The notes: a model not told the origin generated them from the sequence alone. A stretch of 64,000 nt of DNA from Ensifer adhaerens (GCF_002007205.1 NZ_LAZS01000006.1:930001-994000); one strand, 5' to 3'. Positions 38,750-47,947 are shown, counted from the stretch's first letter. Made by a program: numbers and translations.

Positions 38750-40384
38750 GTGCCAACCCGTATTTCGCCGCTTGCCCCCTTCAAGCACGACATCTTCCGC
38801 ACGATCTGGATCGCGAGCCTCGCTTCCAATTTCGGCGGCCTCATCCAATCGGTCGGCGCCGCCTGGCTCATGACCTCGATTTCCTCATCGGCGAACATGG
38901 TCGCGCTGGTGCAGGCCTCGACCTCGCTGCCGATCATGCTCTTCTCGCTGGTCTCCGGCGCGCTTGCCGACAATTTCGACCGGCGGCGGATCATGCTGGT
39001 GGCGCAGTGTTTCATGCTCTTCGTCTCGGCGCTCCTGACGATCTGTGCCTACGTCGGGCTGATCACGCCCTGGCTGCTCCTGCTCTTCACCTTCCTGATC
39101 GGCTGCGGCACGGCGCTCAACAACCCGTCCTGGCAGGCCTCGGTCGGCGACATGGTCCCGCGCGACGACCTGCCGGCGGCCGTCGCGCTCAACAGCATGG
39201 GCTTCAACATCACCCGCAGCGTCGGCCCGGCGATCGGCGGCGCCATCGTCGCGGCACTCGGTGCTGCGGCCGCCTTCTTCGCCAACACGCTCAGCTATTT
39301 CGCGATCTTGTTTGCGCTGGTGCGCTGGCGTCGCGAGGTGCCGACGAGCACGCTGCCGCGCGAGACGCTGGGGCGCGCAATTTCGGCTGGCCTGCGCTAC
39401 GTCGCGATGTCGCCGAACATCGGCAAGGTGCTGCTGCGCGGCTTCCTCTTTGGCCTCTCGGCAAGCGCAATCCTCGCCCTTCTACCGCTCGTCGCCCGCG
39501 ATCTCGTTCAGGGCGGGCCGCTCACCTACGGCCTGATGCTCGGCGCCTTCGGCCTCGGCGCGATCGGCGGGGCGCTGCTCTCCGCCCGGCTGCGCGAGAA
39601 GCTTTCGAGCGAAGCGATCGTGCGCATCGCCTTCACCGGCTTTGCCGCCAGCGCCGCGATCACGGCCTGGAGTACCTATGCGTGGCTGAGCTGTCTCGTA
39701 CTGCTTGTCTCCGGCGCCTGCTGGGTGCTGGCGCTGTCACTGTTCAACACCACGGTGCAGCTTTCGACGCCGCGCTGGGTCGTTGGTCGAGCCCTTTCGC
39801 TCTACCAGACCATGACCTTCGGCGGCATTGCCGGCGGCAGCTGGCTCTGGGGTACGGCAGCCGAACAATATGGCGCCGCCAACGCGTTGATGGGCTCCTG
39901 TCTGCTGATGTTCGCCGGCGTCGTGGTCGGTTTTCGCCTGCCCTTGCCAGAATTCACCTCGCTCAACCTCGATCCGCTGAACCGCTTCAACGAGCCGCCG
40001 CTCGAACTCGACCTGAAGCCGCGAAGCGGCCCGATCGTCATCATGATCGACTACGAGATCGCCGACGACGACATCCCCGAGTTCCTGACCACCATGGCAG
40101 AGCGCCGCCGCATCCGCATCCGCGACGGCGCCGGACACTGGGCGCTGATGCGCGATCTTGAAAACCCGACCACCTGGACCGAGACCTACCACGTGCCGAC
40201 CTGGGTCGAATATGTACGCCACAACCAGCGGCGCACCCAGGCCGACGCCGCCGTCGGCGACAGGCTGACGGCGCTGCACAGCGGCAAGGCACCACCGCGC
40301 GTGCACCGGATGATCGAGCGCCAGACGATCGTGCCGACGCATTACGAGCGCTACAAGCGCCAGGTGGATGTGGACATGCACTAG
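38750..40384 (+). CDS. MFS transporter of the EntS/MFS_3 type with C-terminal ABM-like domain
   Basis: A 544-residue protein. The first 400 residues are an MFS exporter of about 12 helices (LASNFGGLIQSVGAAWLMTSIS; ADNFDRRRIMLVAQC after helix 2; PLSYF-like NTLSYFAILFALV). The last about 120 residues are soluble with VIMIDYEIADDDIPEFLTTMAERRRIRIRDG and TWVEYVRHNQRRT, resembling the ABM-like tail of MFS_3/DUF894 proteins. The start is GTG 38750 (VPTRISPLAP), by family length; purine-rich GAGAGAAG precedes. The substrate is unknown; siderophores are a frequent substrate class. Confidence 0.85.
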   Translation: MPTRISPLAPFKHDIFRTIWIASLASNFGGLIQSVGAAWLMTSISSSANMVALVQASTSLPIMLFSLVSGALADNFDRRRIMLVAQCFMLFVSALLTICAYVGLITPWLLLLFTFLIGCGTALNNPSWQASVGDMVPRDDLPAAVALNSMGFNITRSVGPAIGGAIVAALGAAAAFFANTLSYFAILFALVRWRREVPTSTLPRETLGRAISAGLRYVAMSPNIGKVLLRGFLFGLSASAILALLPLVARDLVQGGPLTYGLMLGAFGLGAIGGALLSARLREKLSSEAIVRIAFTGFAASAAITAWSTYAWLSCLVLLVSGACWVLALSLFNTTVQLSTPRWVVGRALSLYQTMTFGGIAGGSWLWGTAAEQYGAANALMGSCLLMFAGVVVGFRLPLPEFTSLNLDPLNRFNEPPLELDLKPRSGPIVIMIDYEIADDDIPEFLTTMAERRRIRIRDGAGHWALMRDLENPTTWTETYHVPTWVEYVRHNQRRTQADAAVGDRLTALHSGKAPPRVHRMIERQTIVPTHYERYKRQVDVDMH

Positions 40385-40501
40385 AGTGCCGTGCGTTCAT
40401 CCGAACGCACAAAACCATCTTTCCGCCCGTAAGTGATTCCACTTGAAGGCAGGATGCTCCAGGGGCTTCCGCCGGCCCCCACATTGACGACCCAAACAAC
40501 G

Positions 40502-40531
40502 AAAAGAGGCCCCGTCATTGGGGCCTCTTTT
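40502..40531. terminator. Bidirectional terminator between MFS and transglycosylase genes
   Basis: A perfect 12-bp stem AAAAGAGGCCCC / GGGGCCTCTTTT with loop GTCATT lies between two convergent genes and has A and T flanks for both directions. Confidence 0.9.
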
Positions 40532-40550
40532 CGTTGAGAGTTGGAATCCT

Positions 40551-42017
40551 TTAGCGCAGCTTCGCCTTCAGCGAGGCATCGGGGAAGCAGGTGGCGGCAA
40601 GGCCGCTCTTTGCCTGCCAGTCGCCGAGCGAGCGGCGCGTCTTGTAGCCGGGGAGGCCATCGACCTTGCCGACATCGTAGCCCTTGGCCACGAGCGCCTT
40701 CTGCATCTTGAGGACGTCCGAGCGCAGCATGTTGCCGACATCGCCCCAGCTCCCGCGGAAGGCTCCGCCGCCGCTGGCGATGCGGTCGGCGAGGTTGCCG
40801 ATGAAGAGCGCGTAAAGATCGGAGTTGTTGTATTCCTTGAGCACGTAGAAATTCGGCGTGACGACGAATTCCGGCCCATGCCGGCCGGCCGGCACCAGCA
40901 TCATCGAGGATGCCGAAAGCTCGTGCGACGGGAAGGCCTTGCCGGAAATCCTGACGATGCCCTTGTCCGCCCAATGGGACAGAGGTTGAGCGAGATCCGG
41001 CCCTTCCTGGGCGCAGGAGACGCTTTCCGGTATCGAGACTTCGAAGCCCCAGTCGCGGCCGCGCTGCCAGCCCTTCTTGACGAGATAATTGGCGATCGAC
41101 GCAAGGCTGTCCGGCACCGAGTTCCAGATGTCGCGCCGGCCGTCGCCGTCGAAATCGACGGCATATTGCAGGAAGCTCGACGGCATGAACTGCGGCTGGC
41201 CCATGGCGCCGGCCCAGGAACCGCGCATCGCCGCCTCGTCGACGTCGCCGCTGTCGAGGATGTGCAGCGCCGCGATCAGCTCGCGGCGGAAAAGGTCGGG
41301 CCGCGTCGACATGAACGCCTTGGTCGCGAGCACATCGACGACCGGATAGGGGATCTTGGCGCGGCCGAAGCCGGATTCGCGGCCCCAGATGGCAACGATC
41401 ACCGAGGCCGGCACGCCATAGGTGCGTTCTATCTTCTTGAGGGTCGACGCATGGGTGGAGGCGAGGCTGCGGCCGGTCGCCGCTAGTCCCTGCAGGCGCT
41501 TTTCCGAAAAATAGCTGCCGGGCGAGGAGAACTCCGCCTGGCTCTGCTTCTGCTCCTTCGGCTTGGGGAAGCCGGGCGGCGCCAGATCGGGCAGGTCCCA
41601 GTTGAGCTTCACGTCGGCGAAGGCCGCCTTGAACGAACCGGCGGAAATGCCTGATTTCTGCGCCTCCGGCCAGAGGTTATCCTGCAGCCAGGTGCGGAAC
41701 TGCGCCTCGACATCCGCCTTGGTGGCGGCGTGCACGGGCAGAGAGAGGGCAAAGAATACGGCGACGGCCGCAAGGAGGCGCGCTCGGCGATTACCGCCCT
41801 TTGCCCTGCCGGGCATCTCCCCCACTCGGGGGGAGATGGACGTGCAGCGACCGCGCGCCATTGCCGAAGGATCCCCATCTGTCGAACACTTATTGCGGAA
41901 CTGAAGACCCGCCCCATCCCGATCTCCCCTCTTGTGGGGGAGATGCCCGGCAGGGCAGAGGGGGGCGGTGGCTGCAGAACCGGCAAACCAGGAACGAACC
42001 AGAGACTTCAAACGCAT
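40551..42017 (-). CDS. Lytic murein transglycosylase, MltB/SLT_2 family
   Basis: A periplasmic peptidoglycan lyase making 1,6-anhydro-muropeptides. The catalytic domain (about residues 96-380 of the long form) has the catalytic Glu in VIVAIWGRESGFGRAKIPY and the SLT_2 motif GSWAGAMGQPQFMPSSFLQYAVDFDGDG. A C-terminal PG_binding_1 domain has DVLKMQKALVAKGYDVGKVDGLPGYKTRRS. The long form starts at MRLKSLVRSWF with AAGGGAT upstream, but a palindromic repeat is inserted in frame between it and the signal peptide (RARLLAAVAVFFALSLPVHA). A second start, ATG 41816, lies inside the repeat and would give a 421-residue protein with an intact signal peptide. Confidence 0.85.
   Translation of the reverse strand: MRLKSLVRSWFAGSAATAPLCPAGHLPHKRGDRDGAGLQFRNKCSTDGDPSAMARGRCTSISPRVGEMPGRAKGGNRRARLLAAVAVFFALSLPVHAATKADVEAQFRTWLQDNLWPEAQKSGISAGSFKAAFADVKLNWDLPDLAPPGFPKPKEQKQSQAEFSSPGSYFSEKRLQGLAATGRSLASTHASTLKKIERTYGVPASVIVAIWGRESGFGRAKIPYPVVDVLATKAFMSTRPDLFRRELIAALHILDSGDVDEAAMRGSWAGAMGQPQFMPSSFLQYAVDFDGDGRRDIWNSVPDSLASIANYLVKKGWQRGRDWGFEVSIPESVSCAQEGPDLAQPLSHWADKGIVRISGKAFPSHELSASSMMLVPAGRHGPEFVVTPNFYVLKEYNNSDLYALFIGNLADRIASGGGAFRGSWGDVGNMLRSDVLKMQKALVAKGYDVGKVDGLPGYKTRRSLGDWQAKSGLAATCFPDASLKAKLR
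41795..41977. repeat. RIME-like palindromic repeat inserted in the transglycosylase 5' end
   Basis: Near-identical inverted arms, CCCTTTGCCCTGCCGGGCAT-type on the left (about 41797-41839) and the complementary type with TGGGGGAGATGCCCGGCAGG on the right (about 41930-41973), flank about 90 bp of spacer. Each arm also holds a smaller palindrome. This is the composition of the intergenic mosaic elements common in Rhizobium and Sinorhizobium; the exact family name is from memory. It lies in coding frame with its host gene. Confidence 0.75.
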
Positions 42018-42027
42018 CGGTATCCCT

Positions 42028-42633
42028 TCAGATCGAGGTACGGGCGCGAAGGGCTGCGGCCAGCGTGCCCTCGTCGAGATAGTCGAGCTCGCCGCCGACG
42101 GGGACGCCATGGGCAAGCCGCGTGATCTTCACCTCCATGCCTTCGAGCTGGTCGGTGATGTAGTGTGCGGTGGTCTGGCCCTCGACGGTGGCGTTGACGG
42201 CGATGATCAGCTCGCGCACGCCGCCATTGGCGACGCGTTGCACCAGCCCCTTGATGTTGAGATCGTCAGGACCGACGCCGTCGAGCGGCGAGAGCGTGCC
42301 GCCGAGCACGTGATAGGCGGCGTTCATCGCGCCGGCGCGCTCGAGCGCCCAGAGGTCGGAAACGTCCTCGACGACGATGATGACCGCGTGGTCGCGGCGC
42401 TCGTCGGAGCAGACGGTGCAGGGATCGATCGTATCGACATTGCCGCAGCAGGAGCAGATGCGCACCTTGCGGTGCGCCTCGCCCATCGCGTCGGCGAGCG
42501 GACCCAGCAACTGGTCCTTCTTCTTGACGAGATGGAGGGCGGCGCGCCGTGCGGAGCGGGGTCCGAGCCCCGGGACCTTCGCCAGGAGCTGGATGAGTTT
42601 TTCGATTTCGGGGCCGGTGACTCGTTTTGCCAT
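42028..42633 (-). CDS. recR: Recombination protein RecR
   Basis: A 201-residue RecF-pathway protein that loads RecA at gaps with RecO. Features are the helix-hairpin-helix [21 protein letters not shown], zinc-finger cysteines in [16 protein letters not shown], and a Toprim domain ([17 protein letters not shown] through [18 protein letters not shown]). It belongs to the conserved dnaX-ybaB-recR order and is likely co-transcribed with those genes. Confidence 0.97.
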   Translation of the reverse strand: MAKRVTGPEIEKLIQLLAKVPGLGPRSARRAALHLVKKKDQLLGPLADAMGEAHRKVRICSCCGNVDTIDPCTVCSDERRDHAVIIVVEDVSDLWALERAGAMNAAYHVLGGTLSPLDGVGPDDLNIKGLVQRVANGGVRELIIAVNATVEGQTTAHYITDQLEGMEVKITRLAHGVPVGGELDYLDEGTLAAALRARTSI

Positions 42634-42843
42634 GCGGCGCTTTTAGCCCATATCGGCCCTAAACGGAATCGTCTTCGAAACGCCAGGACGACGCTTTCCG
42701 GGTGTCTCCGGTGCTTTTGGCCGCAAGCCTTGCCCGTGGCGGCGGGGCCACTCTCGTGCGGCCCGAGGCGATGATGTGCGCCCGGGCCGGATGGGCGGGT
42801 CAGCGCGGTTACCGGCCTGCGACCGCTTTGACGGCGAAGACGA

Positions 42844-43167
42844 TCAGAACGGCAGCTTCATGCCGGGCGGGATCGGCAGGCCGGCGGTCAGTTCGCGGGT
42901 CTTTTCCGCCTGCACGGCCTCAGCCTTGTCCTTGGCGTCCTTGTGGGCGGCGACGATCAGGTCTTCGAGGATCTCGACGTCGTCTTCCTTGAACAGCGAG
43001 GGATCGATCTTCAGGCTCTTCAGCGTGCCCTTGCCATCGAGGCGAACCGTGACGAGGCCTCCGCCGGAGGTGCCGTCGACTTCGAGTGCGGCGATCTCCG
43101 CCTGCATCTTCTCCATCTTGGCCTGCATTTCCTTGACCTTGCCCATCATCCCCATGATGTCGCGCAT
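42844..43167 (-). CDS. YbaB/EbfC family nucleoid-associated protein
   Basis: A 107-residue DNA-binding dimer. It opens [22 protein letters not shown], the family's methionine-rich coiled helix, followed by [28 protein letters not shown] and a C-terminal helix with [12 protein letters not shown]. The position between dnaX and recR is the universal context for this family. Binding is largely non-specific and affects nucleoid organisation. Confidence 0.95.
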   Translation of the reverse strand: MRDIMGMMGKVKEMQAKMEKMQAEIAALEVDGTSGGGLVTVRLDGKGTLKSLKIDPSLFKEDDVEILEDLIVAAHKDAKDKAEAVQAEKTRELTAGLPIPPGMKLPF

Positions 43168-43206
43168 CGTCGTCTCCTGTTTTTCTGTTTCTGCTCGCAG
43201 ACGGGA

Positions 43207-45075
43207 TTATTCGATGTCGTCGCCAGGGACGATATCGCCGTCGGCGGATTCGGCTGTGGCCGGAGCCTGGCTCTCGACCTCTTCTTCAACGGCGCGAATG
43301 CGCACGTCGGTGATCTTGGCGCCCGGGAAGCGCGCGAGAATGGCGGCGACATCCGGGTCCTGGCGGGCATCGTTGACGCGCTGCTCCTGCGCCCGCTGCT
43401 CCGCCTCGATCAGCGTCGGCTCGCCTGCCTCGCGGCTGTAGCTGACGATCCAGTGGATGCCGGTCCATTCCTTGAGCTTGACCGCCACTTCGCCAAGCAG
43501 CGTCTTCGGCGCGTCGTCCGACACGTTGACGTCGAGACGGCCGGGCTCGATATGCACAAGCCGCAGAAACCCGCGCACGAGCGTCTTCAGCTTGATGTCG
43601 CGGTTCTTGGCGCAAAGTTCGGCAATGTCTGCGATCGAGTTGACCGGCACCGACGGCTGCGGTTTGGCAGCAGGAGCCACCGCGGGTCGCTCTTCGATAC
43701 GGCGGACGGTGACGGGCTCGGGTGCCGCATTCGGCACGGCGCGCAGCATGGTCGCGCCGTTGCTCGTCGGGCGCTGCACCGGCATCGCCTGGGTAGCCTG
43801 CGCTGAAATCGAGCCTGAGGCGGAAGCCTGCGCGCTGCCGCCGCTGCTGCCGCCCGACGAAGGACGGGCACTACCGCCCTCGCCGCCCGAGAGTTCGAGC
43901 AGGCGCCGAGCGGCCTCTTCCGGGGCCGGCAGATGTGCCGCATGCGCCAGGCGGATCAGCACCATTTCTGCCGCACCCGCCGGGCGCGACGAACTTTCGG
44001 CCTCCGGAATGCCCTTCAGCAGCATCTGCCAGATGCGCGAGAGCGCCGTGACCGCGACGCTTTCGGCAAAGACGGCGCCGCGGGTGCGCTCGATCTCGCT
44101 CAAGGACTGGTCGTTGACCGCCTCCGGCACGTATTTCATGCGGGTGACGAGATGGGTGAAATCCGCAAGATCGGTCAGCACCACGGTCGGATTGGCGCCG
44201 GCCTCGTACTGCGCTGTAAACTCCTGAAGTGCGGCGGCGACGTCGCCTTTGACGACGTGCTCGAAGAGGTCGACGATGCGGGCGCGGTCGGCAAGGCCGA
44301 GCATCGAGCGCACGGTCTCCACTTCGACGGCGCCGCCGCCATGGGCGATCGCCTGGTCGAGCAGCGACAGGCCGTCGCGCGCAGACCCTTCGGCAGCGCG
44401 GGCCACCATCGCAAGAGCTTCCGGATCGAAGGAAACGCCTTCCTTGCCGAGGATCGTCGAAAACAGGCCGACGAGATCCGACGCGCTGATGCGGCGCAGG
44501 TCGAAGCGCTGGCAGCGCGACAGCACCGTGATCGGGACCTTGCGGATTTCTGTGGTGGCGAAGATGAACTTCACATGCTCCGGCGGCTCTTCGAGCGTCT
44601 TCAGCAGGCCGTTGAAGGCCTGTGTCGAGAGCATGTGCACTTCGTCGATGATGTAGACTTTGTAGCGTGCCGACACCGGGCGATAGCGGACCTGCTCGAT
44701 GATTTCGCGGATATCGTCGATGCCGGTGTGCGAGGCGGCGTCCATTTCGATGACGTCGACATGACGGCCATCCATGATCGCCTGGCAATGTTCGCCGGGA
44801 GCGCGAAGATCGATCGTCGGCCGGTCGATCTCAGGTGTCTTGTAATTCAGCGCGCGCGCCAGGATGCGGGCAGTGGTGGTCTTGCCGACCCCGCGCACCC
44901 CGGTCAGCATGTAGGCCTGGGCGATACGGCCGGTCTCGAACGCGTTGGTGAGCGTGCGCACCATCGGTTCCTGGCCGACCATCAGGTCGGAGAAATCCTT
45001 GGGGCGGTACTTGCGCGCCAGAACACGGTAGGCGGCTGGTTTCTCAACGGATGAAATGGACGTATCGTCGCTCAT
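43207..45075 (-). CDS. dnaX: DNA polymerase III subunits gamma/tau
   Basis: A 622-residue clamp-loader ATPase. Walker A is GVRGVGKTTTAR (Lys65), Walker B lies in KVYIIDEVHMLSTQAFNGLLK, the SRC-like sensor motif is LSRCQRF, and C-terminal tau-like domains follow. The N-terminal zinc module of E. coli DnaX (four cysteines) is reduced here: between NYKTPEIDRPTIDL and GEHCQAIMDGRHVDV only one cysteine remains. No programmed frameshift site was identified. The start MSDDTSIS has CAGGGTCG upstream; the frame is open further, across the SRP RNA gene. Confidence 0.95.
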   Translation of the reverse strand: MSDDTSISSVEKPAAYRVLARKYRPKDFSDLMVGQEPMVRTLTNAFETGRIAQAYMLTGVRGVGKTTTARILARALNYKTPEIDRPTIDLRAPGEHCQAIMDGRHVDVIEMDAASHTGIDDIREIIEQVRYRPVSARYKVYIIDEVHMLSTQAFNGLLKTLEEPPEHVKFIFATTEIRKVPITVLSRCQRFDLRRISASDLVGLFSTILGKEGVSFDPEALAMVARAAEGSARDGLSLLDQAIAHGGGAVEVETVRSMLGLADRARIVDLFEHVVKGDVAAALQEFTAQYEAGANPTVVLTDLADFTHLVTRMKYVPEAVNDQSLSEIERTRGAVFAESVAVTALSRIWQMLLKGIPEAESSSRPAGAAEMVLIRLAHAAHLPAPEEAARRLLELSGGEGGSARPSSGGSSGGSAQASASGSISAQATQAMPVQRPTSNGATMLRAVPNAAPEPVTVRRIEERPAVAPAAKPQPSVPVNSIADIAELCAKNRDIKLKTLVRGFLRLVHIEPGRLDVNVSDDAPKTLLGEVAVKLKEWTGIHWIVSYSREAGEPTLIEAEQRAQEQRVNDARQDPDVAAILARFPGAKITDVRIRAVEEEVESQAPATAESADGDIVPGDDIE

Positions 45076-45119
45076 CGACCCTGCCGCTGTTCGAACTCTT
45101 GTCCCGACAGGACGGAGAA

Positions 45120-45221
45120 GGTGGGAGGCTGGCACGATGACCCGTGCCGGAGCTCGTTGGGGCTGCTTCCTTCCGGACCTGACCCGGTTGGCGAGTGGCT
45201 CGTCCACCACCAACCTCCCGG
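45120..45221 (-). ncRNA. ffs: Bacterial small signal recognition particle RNA (4.5S)
   Basis: On the minus strand the SRP core hairpin is present: GTCAGGTCCGGAAGGAAGCA, the Ffh-binding signature, with the flanking stem. The ends pair as GGGAGGTTGG with CCAGCCTCCC, giving an elongated hairpin of about 100 nt. The boundaries are set by this pairing and may be off by a few bases. Its position just upstream of dnaX is usual in rhizobia. Confidence 0.92.
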
Positions 45222-45329
45222 CTTCCATATCGGCAATATCGAAAGCAAATGCAAGCCAAGCCATCAAAAAACTGATATCGATATGCAAAACAAGGCGAAT
45301 CCGACATTCTCTTTCCCGAGGAGACCCAG

Positions 45330-45734
45330 TTGACGACCTTCACCCTCGATGAGCGGCTCGAGCGCGACGGCATCCCGATCGCCTCGATCGGCCTTTGCCA
45401 GATGCGGCTGATGAACGACCGCCGCTGGCCCTGGCTCGTGCTCATTCCCCAGCGTGAAGGTGTTTCGGAGATCTTCGACCTGACGCCGCTCGACCAGACG
45501 ATGCTGACCTTCGAAACGAACATGGCGGCGACGGCGCTGAAGAAAGTCACGGGCGCCGAGAAGATCAATATCGGCGCATTGGGCAACATTGTCCGGCAGC
45601 TTCATGTGCATATCATCGCCCGCAGCGACGGCGACCCGAACTGGCCGGGACCGGTCTGGGGTTTCGGCAAATCGGAGCCATGGGACGAGAAAGAGCATCA
45701 GACCTTCGCAGCCCGCATTCTGGAAAATCTCTGA
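45330..45734 (+). CDS. HIT-family hydrolase-like protein
   Basis: A 134-residue histidine-triad protein, likely a nucleotide hydrolase or transferase acting on dinucleoside polyphosphates or AMP-lysine-type adducts. The HIT motif is QLHVHIIAR (His-x-His; the third position of the triad motif is Ala-Arg rather than His), and the N-terminal LDERLERDGIPIASI and RWPWLVLIP are typical of rhizobial members. It has a TTG start 8 bases after CGAGGAGA. It lies 2 bp before nudC and presumably is co-transcribed with it. Confidence 0.88.
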   Translation: MTTFTLDERLERDGIPIASIGLCQMRLMNDRRWPWLVLIPQREGVSEIFDLTPLDQTMLTFETNMAATALKKVTGAEKINIGALGNIVRQLHVHIIARSDGDPNWPGPVWGFGKSEPWDEKEHQTFAARILENL

Positions 45735-45736
45735 AC

Positions 45737-46717
45737 ATGACGAAATCGATCTTTGACCTTCGCAGCCCGCATCCAGAGCCAAGTACCCTCGTCGCCTTCT
45801 CGGAGAATCATCTCGATCGCCAGTCGGAGCACCGCTCGGACGATTGCGTCGAGGTGGCTCTGAAGCATCCGGGCGCGCATTTCCTGGCCTTCTCCGGATC
45901 GAAGCTCATCGTCAAGCACGACGAGAAGATCATCGATCCGCTGTTTGCGCCGTACGAGCTCGACGGACTGGAACCGGTTCTCGACGAAACGATCCTGCTC
46001 GGCTATCTGTCGAACGGCGAGCCGCGGCTGGCCGTGCCGACGGGCCTCACCGAAGAGACGGTCACCGAGCCCTTCAAGATTGCCGACGGCCGCACCCTCT
46101 ATCGCCAGCAGATGCTGCCGGAGGAACTGCTCGGCCAGTTCGCGCAGGGCTCGAGCCTGATCACCTGGAATGCCAACAACCGCTTCTGCGGCCGCTGCGC
46201 CGGGCCGATGGAAGGCAAGGCGGGCGGCTATCGCCGCGTCTGCACCGCATGCGGCAGCATGGTGTTTCCACGCACCGACCCTGTCGTCATCATGATGACG
46301 ATCGACCTCGAACGCGATCTTTGCCTGCTCGGCCGCAGCCCGCATTTCGCACCGGGCATGTATTCCTGCCTTGCCGGCTTCGTCGAACCGGGCGAAACGA
46401 TCGAGAACGCCGTGCGGCGCGAAACCCACGAGGAGTCCGGCATCCACATCGGCCGGGTGCGCTACCATGCCTCGCAGCCCTGGCCGATGCCGCACACGCT
46501 GATGATCGGCTGCTATGCCGAGGCGAAATCGACCGTCATCAGGCGCGACGAGCAGGAGCTGGAAGACGTGCGCTGGTTCACGCGCGAGGAAACGATCGCG
46601 ATGCTTGAACGGTCGACCGGCGTCGCCGACACCGGCGATGCGCATATTCCGCCGCCGAAGGGCGCGATCGCGCACCAGCTCATGCGCGACTGGCTCGCCT
46701 GGGGCGAGCGAGAATAG
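45737..46717 (+). CDS. nudC: NAD(+) / NADH diphosphatase NudC
   Basis: A 326-residue Nudix hydrolase that cleaves NAD(H) to NMN(H) and AMP and can remove NAD caps from RNA. An N-terminal NUDIX-like domain is followed by a zinc ribbon (FCGRCAG then RRVCTACGS) and the Nudix box GFVEPGETIENAVRRETHEESG (G-x5-E-x7-REUxEExGU). The NudC-specific SQPWPMP motif lies downstream, and RWFTREE and GAIAHQLMRDWL follow. ATG 45737 is 2 bp after the HIT gene. Confidence 0.94.
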   Translation: MTKSIFDLRSPHPEPSTLVAFSENHLDRQSEHRSDDCVEVALKHPGAHFLAFSGSKLIVKHDEKIIDPLFAPYELDGLEPVLDETILLGYLSNGEPRLAVPTGLTEETVTEPFKIADGRTLYRQQMLPEELLGQFAQGSSLITWNANNRFCGRCAGPMEGKAGGYRRVCTACGSMVFPRTDPVVIMMTIDLERDLCLLGRSPHFAPGMYSCLAGFVEPGETIENAVRRETHEESGIHIGRVRYHASQPWPMPHTLMIGCYAEAKSTVIRRDEQELEDVRWFTREETIAMLERSTGVADTGDAHIPPPKGAIAHQLMRDWLAWGERE

Positions 46718-46739
46718 CGCGCTTTAGAGGAGGCCGGCC

Positions 46740-47447
46740 TTGTCCCGCTCCGAACGGCTGCTCGATCTTCTGCAGGTGCTCCGTCGCTATCGCCAGCCGG
46801 TGAGCGGCCAGCGACTGGCGGAAGAAACCGGCGTCAGCCTCAGAACGCTCTATCGCGATATCGCCAGCCTGCAGGCCCAGGGCGCGCATATCGAGGGCGA
46901 ACCGGGGCTCGGCTATGTGCTCAAACCCGGCTTCATGCTGCCGCCGATGATGTTCTCCGCCGAGGAAATCGAAGCGCTTGTGCTCGGCTCGCGCTGGGTA
47001 TCCAAGCGCACCGACGACGATCTTGCCGGTGCTGCGGCGAACGCACTCGCCAAGATCGCGGCCGTACTGCCTGCCGAGCTCCGCGAGGAGCTCGACAGTT
47101 CGACGTTGCTCGTGGGCCCGAGCCCGCCGGCCACCAACGGCATCGATATTGCGGCGCTCCGGCGCGCGATCCGCAACGAACGCAAGGTGGAACTCGACTA
47201 CGTCGACAATGACGGAAGCGCGACGCAGCGGACCATCTGGCCCTTTGCGCTCGGCTTCTTCGAGAATGTCCGCATGGTCATGGCCTGGTGCGAGCTGCGC
47301 CTGGACTTCCGGCACTTTCGCGCCGACCGCATGCAGCAGATGACGGTGACCGAGGCGCGCTATCCCCGCCGCCGCCAGGTGCTGATGAAGGACTGGCGCG
47401 CCAGCCAAACCATGCCGGCGTCCAGCCGCCAGAAGGTCGGCTCCTGA
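46740..47447 (+). CDS. YafY-type HTH/WYL-domain transcriptional regulator
   Basis: A 235-residue regulator. The N-terminal DeoR-like winged helix is seen as LLDLLQVLRRYRQPVSGQRLAEETGVSLRTLYRDIASLQ, and a WYL domain with RRAIRNERKVELDYVD and TIWPFALGFFENVRMVMAWCELR. WYL proteins sense nucleic-acid or small ligands and often repress or activate adjacent genes. TTG is the start, behind GAGGAGGCCGGCC. The next gene is a VOC protein, a frequent partner for this regulator type, and is the probable target. Confidence 0.88.
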   Translation: MSRSERLLDLLQVLRRYRQPVSGQRLAEETGVSLRTLYRDIASLQAQGAHIEGEPGLGYVLKPGFMLPPMMFSAEEIEALVLGSRWVSKRTDDDLAGAAANALAKIAAVLPAELREELDSSTLLVGPSPPATNGIDIAALRRAIRNERKVELDYVDNDGSATQRTIWPFALGFFENVRMVMAWCELRLDFRHFRADRMQQMTVTEARYPRRRQVLMKDWRASQTMPASSRQKVGS

Positions 47448-47526
47448 CACCGCCTTTCGCGGCGATGCTGACAGAATTTGGCAGCCACCACGCCTAGCCT
47501 GAACTTCCTGCAACAGGAGGAAGACC

Positions 47527-47895
47527 ATGGCCAAGGCAAATCTCATCGTTCTCTATGTCAAAGACCCGCTGGCGAGCGTGACGTTCTACCGCAAAGTGCT
47601 CGAACAGCAGCCGCTGGTCGAATATCAAACCTTCTCATCCTTCGAGCTGCCCGGCGGTTTCACGCTCGGCCTGTGGGCCGAGCATACGGTCGCGCCGGAG
47701 CCGGCGGCATCGGGCAGCCGATCGGAACTGGCCTTCATGGTGGAGGACGAGAGCGCGGTACGCGCGCACTACGAGGATTGGAAGGGGAAAGGCCTGCCGA
47801 TTGCGCAGGAATTGACCGAGATGGATTTCGGTCCGACTTTCGTCGCGCTCGATCCGGATGGTCACCGGCTGCGCGTCTGCCTCTACGATTCTTAA
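47527..47895 (+). CDS. VOC-family (glyoxalase/bleomycin-resistance fold) protein
   Basis: A 122-residue protein with the two beta-alpha-beta-beta-beta modules of the vicinal oxygen chelate superfamily: LIVLYVKDPLASVTFYRKVL opens the first and FVALDPDGHRLRVCLYD closes the second. Metal ligands are not obvious at all the usual places, so the activity cannot be told. AGGAGGAAGACC precedes the ATG. It lies 79 bp behind the WYL regulator on the same strand. Confidence 0.85.
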   Translation: MAKANLIVLYVKDPLASVTFYRKVLEQQPLVEYQTFSSFELPGGFTLGLWAEHTVAPEPAASGSRSELAFMVEDESAVRAHYEDWKGKGLPIAQELTEMDFGPTFVALDPDGHRLRVCLYDS

Positions 47896-47911
47896 GCGAG
47901 AGGGTATGCAG

Positions 47912-47947
47912 CGCGCATCCCGCCAGCGTGAAGCGGCGGGATGCGCG
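47912..47947. terminator. Convergent hairpin between VOC and DUF1127 genes
   Basis: A perfect 13-bp stem CGCGCATCCCGCC / GGCGGGATGCGCG with a 10-nt loop lies between convergent genes. There is no U-run, so termination may be weak or Rho-assisted. Confidence 0.5.

Noticed and set aside
45076-45288. N-terminal extension of DnaX
   Set aside because: The frame is open across this interval, but it is occupied by the SRP RNA gene, and DnaX family sequence begins at the ATG at 45075.
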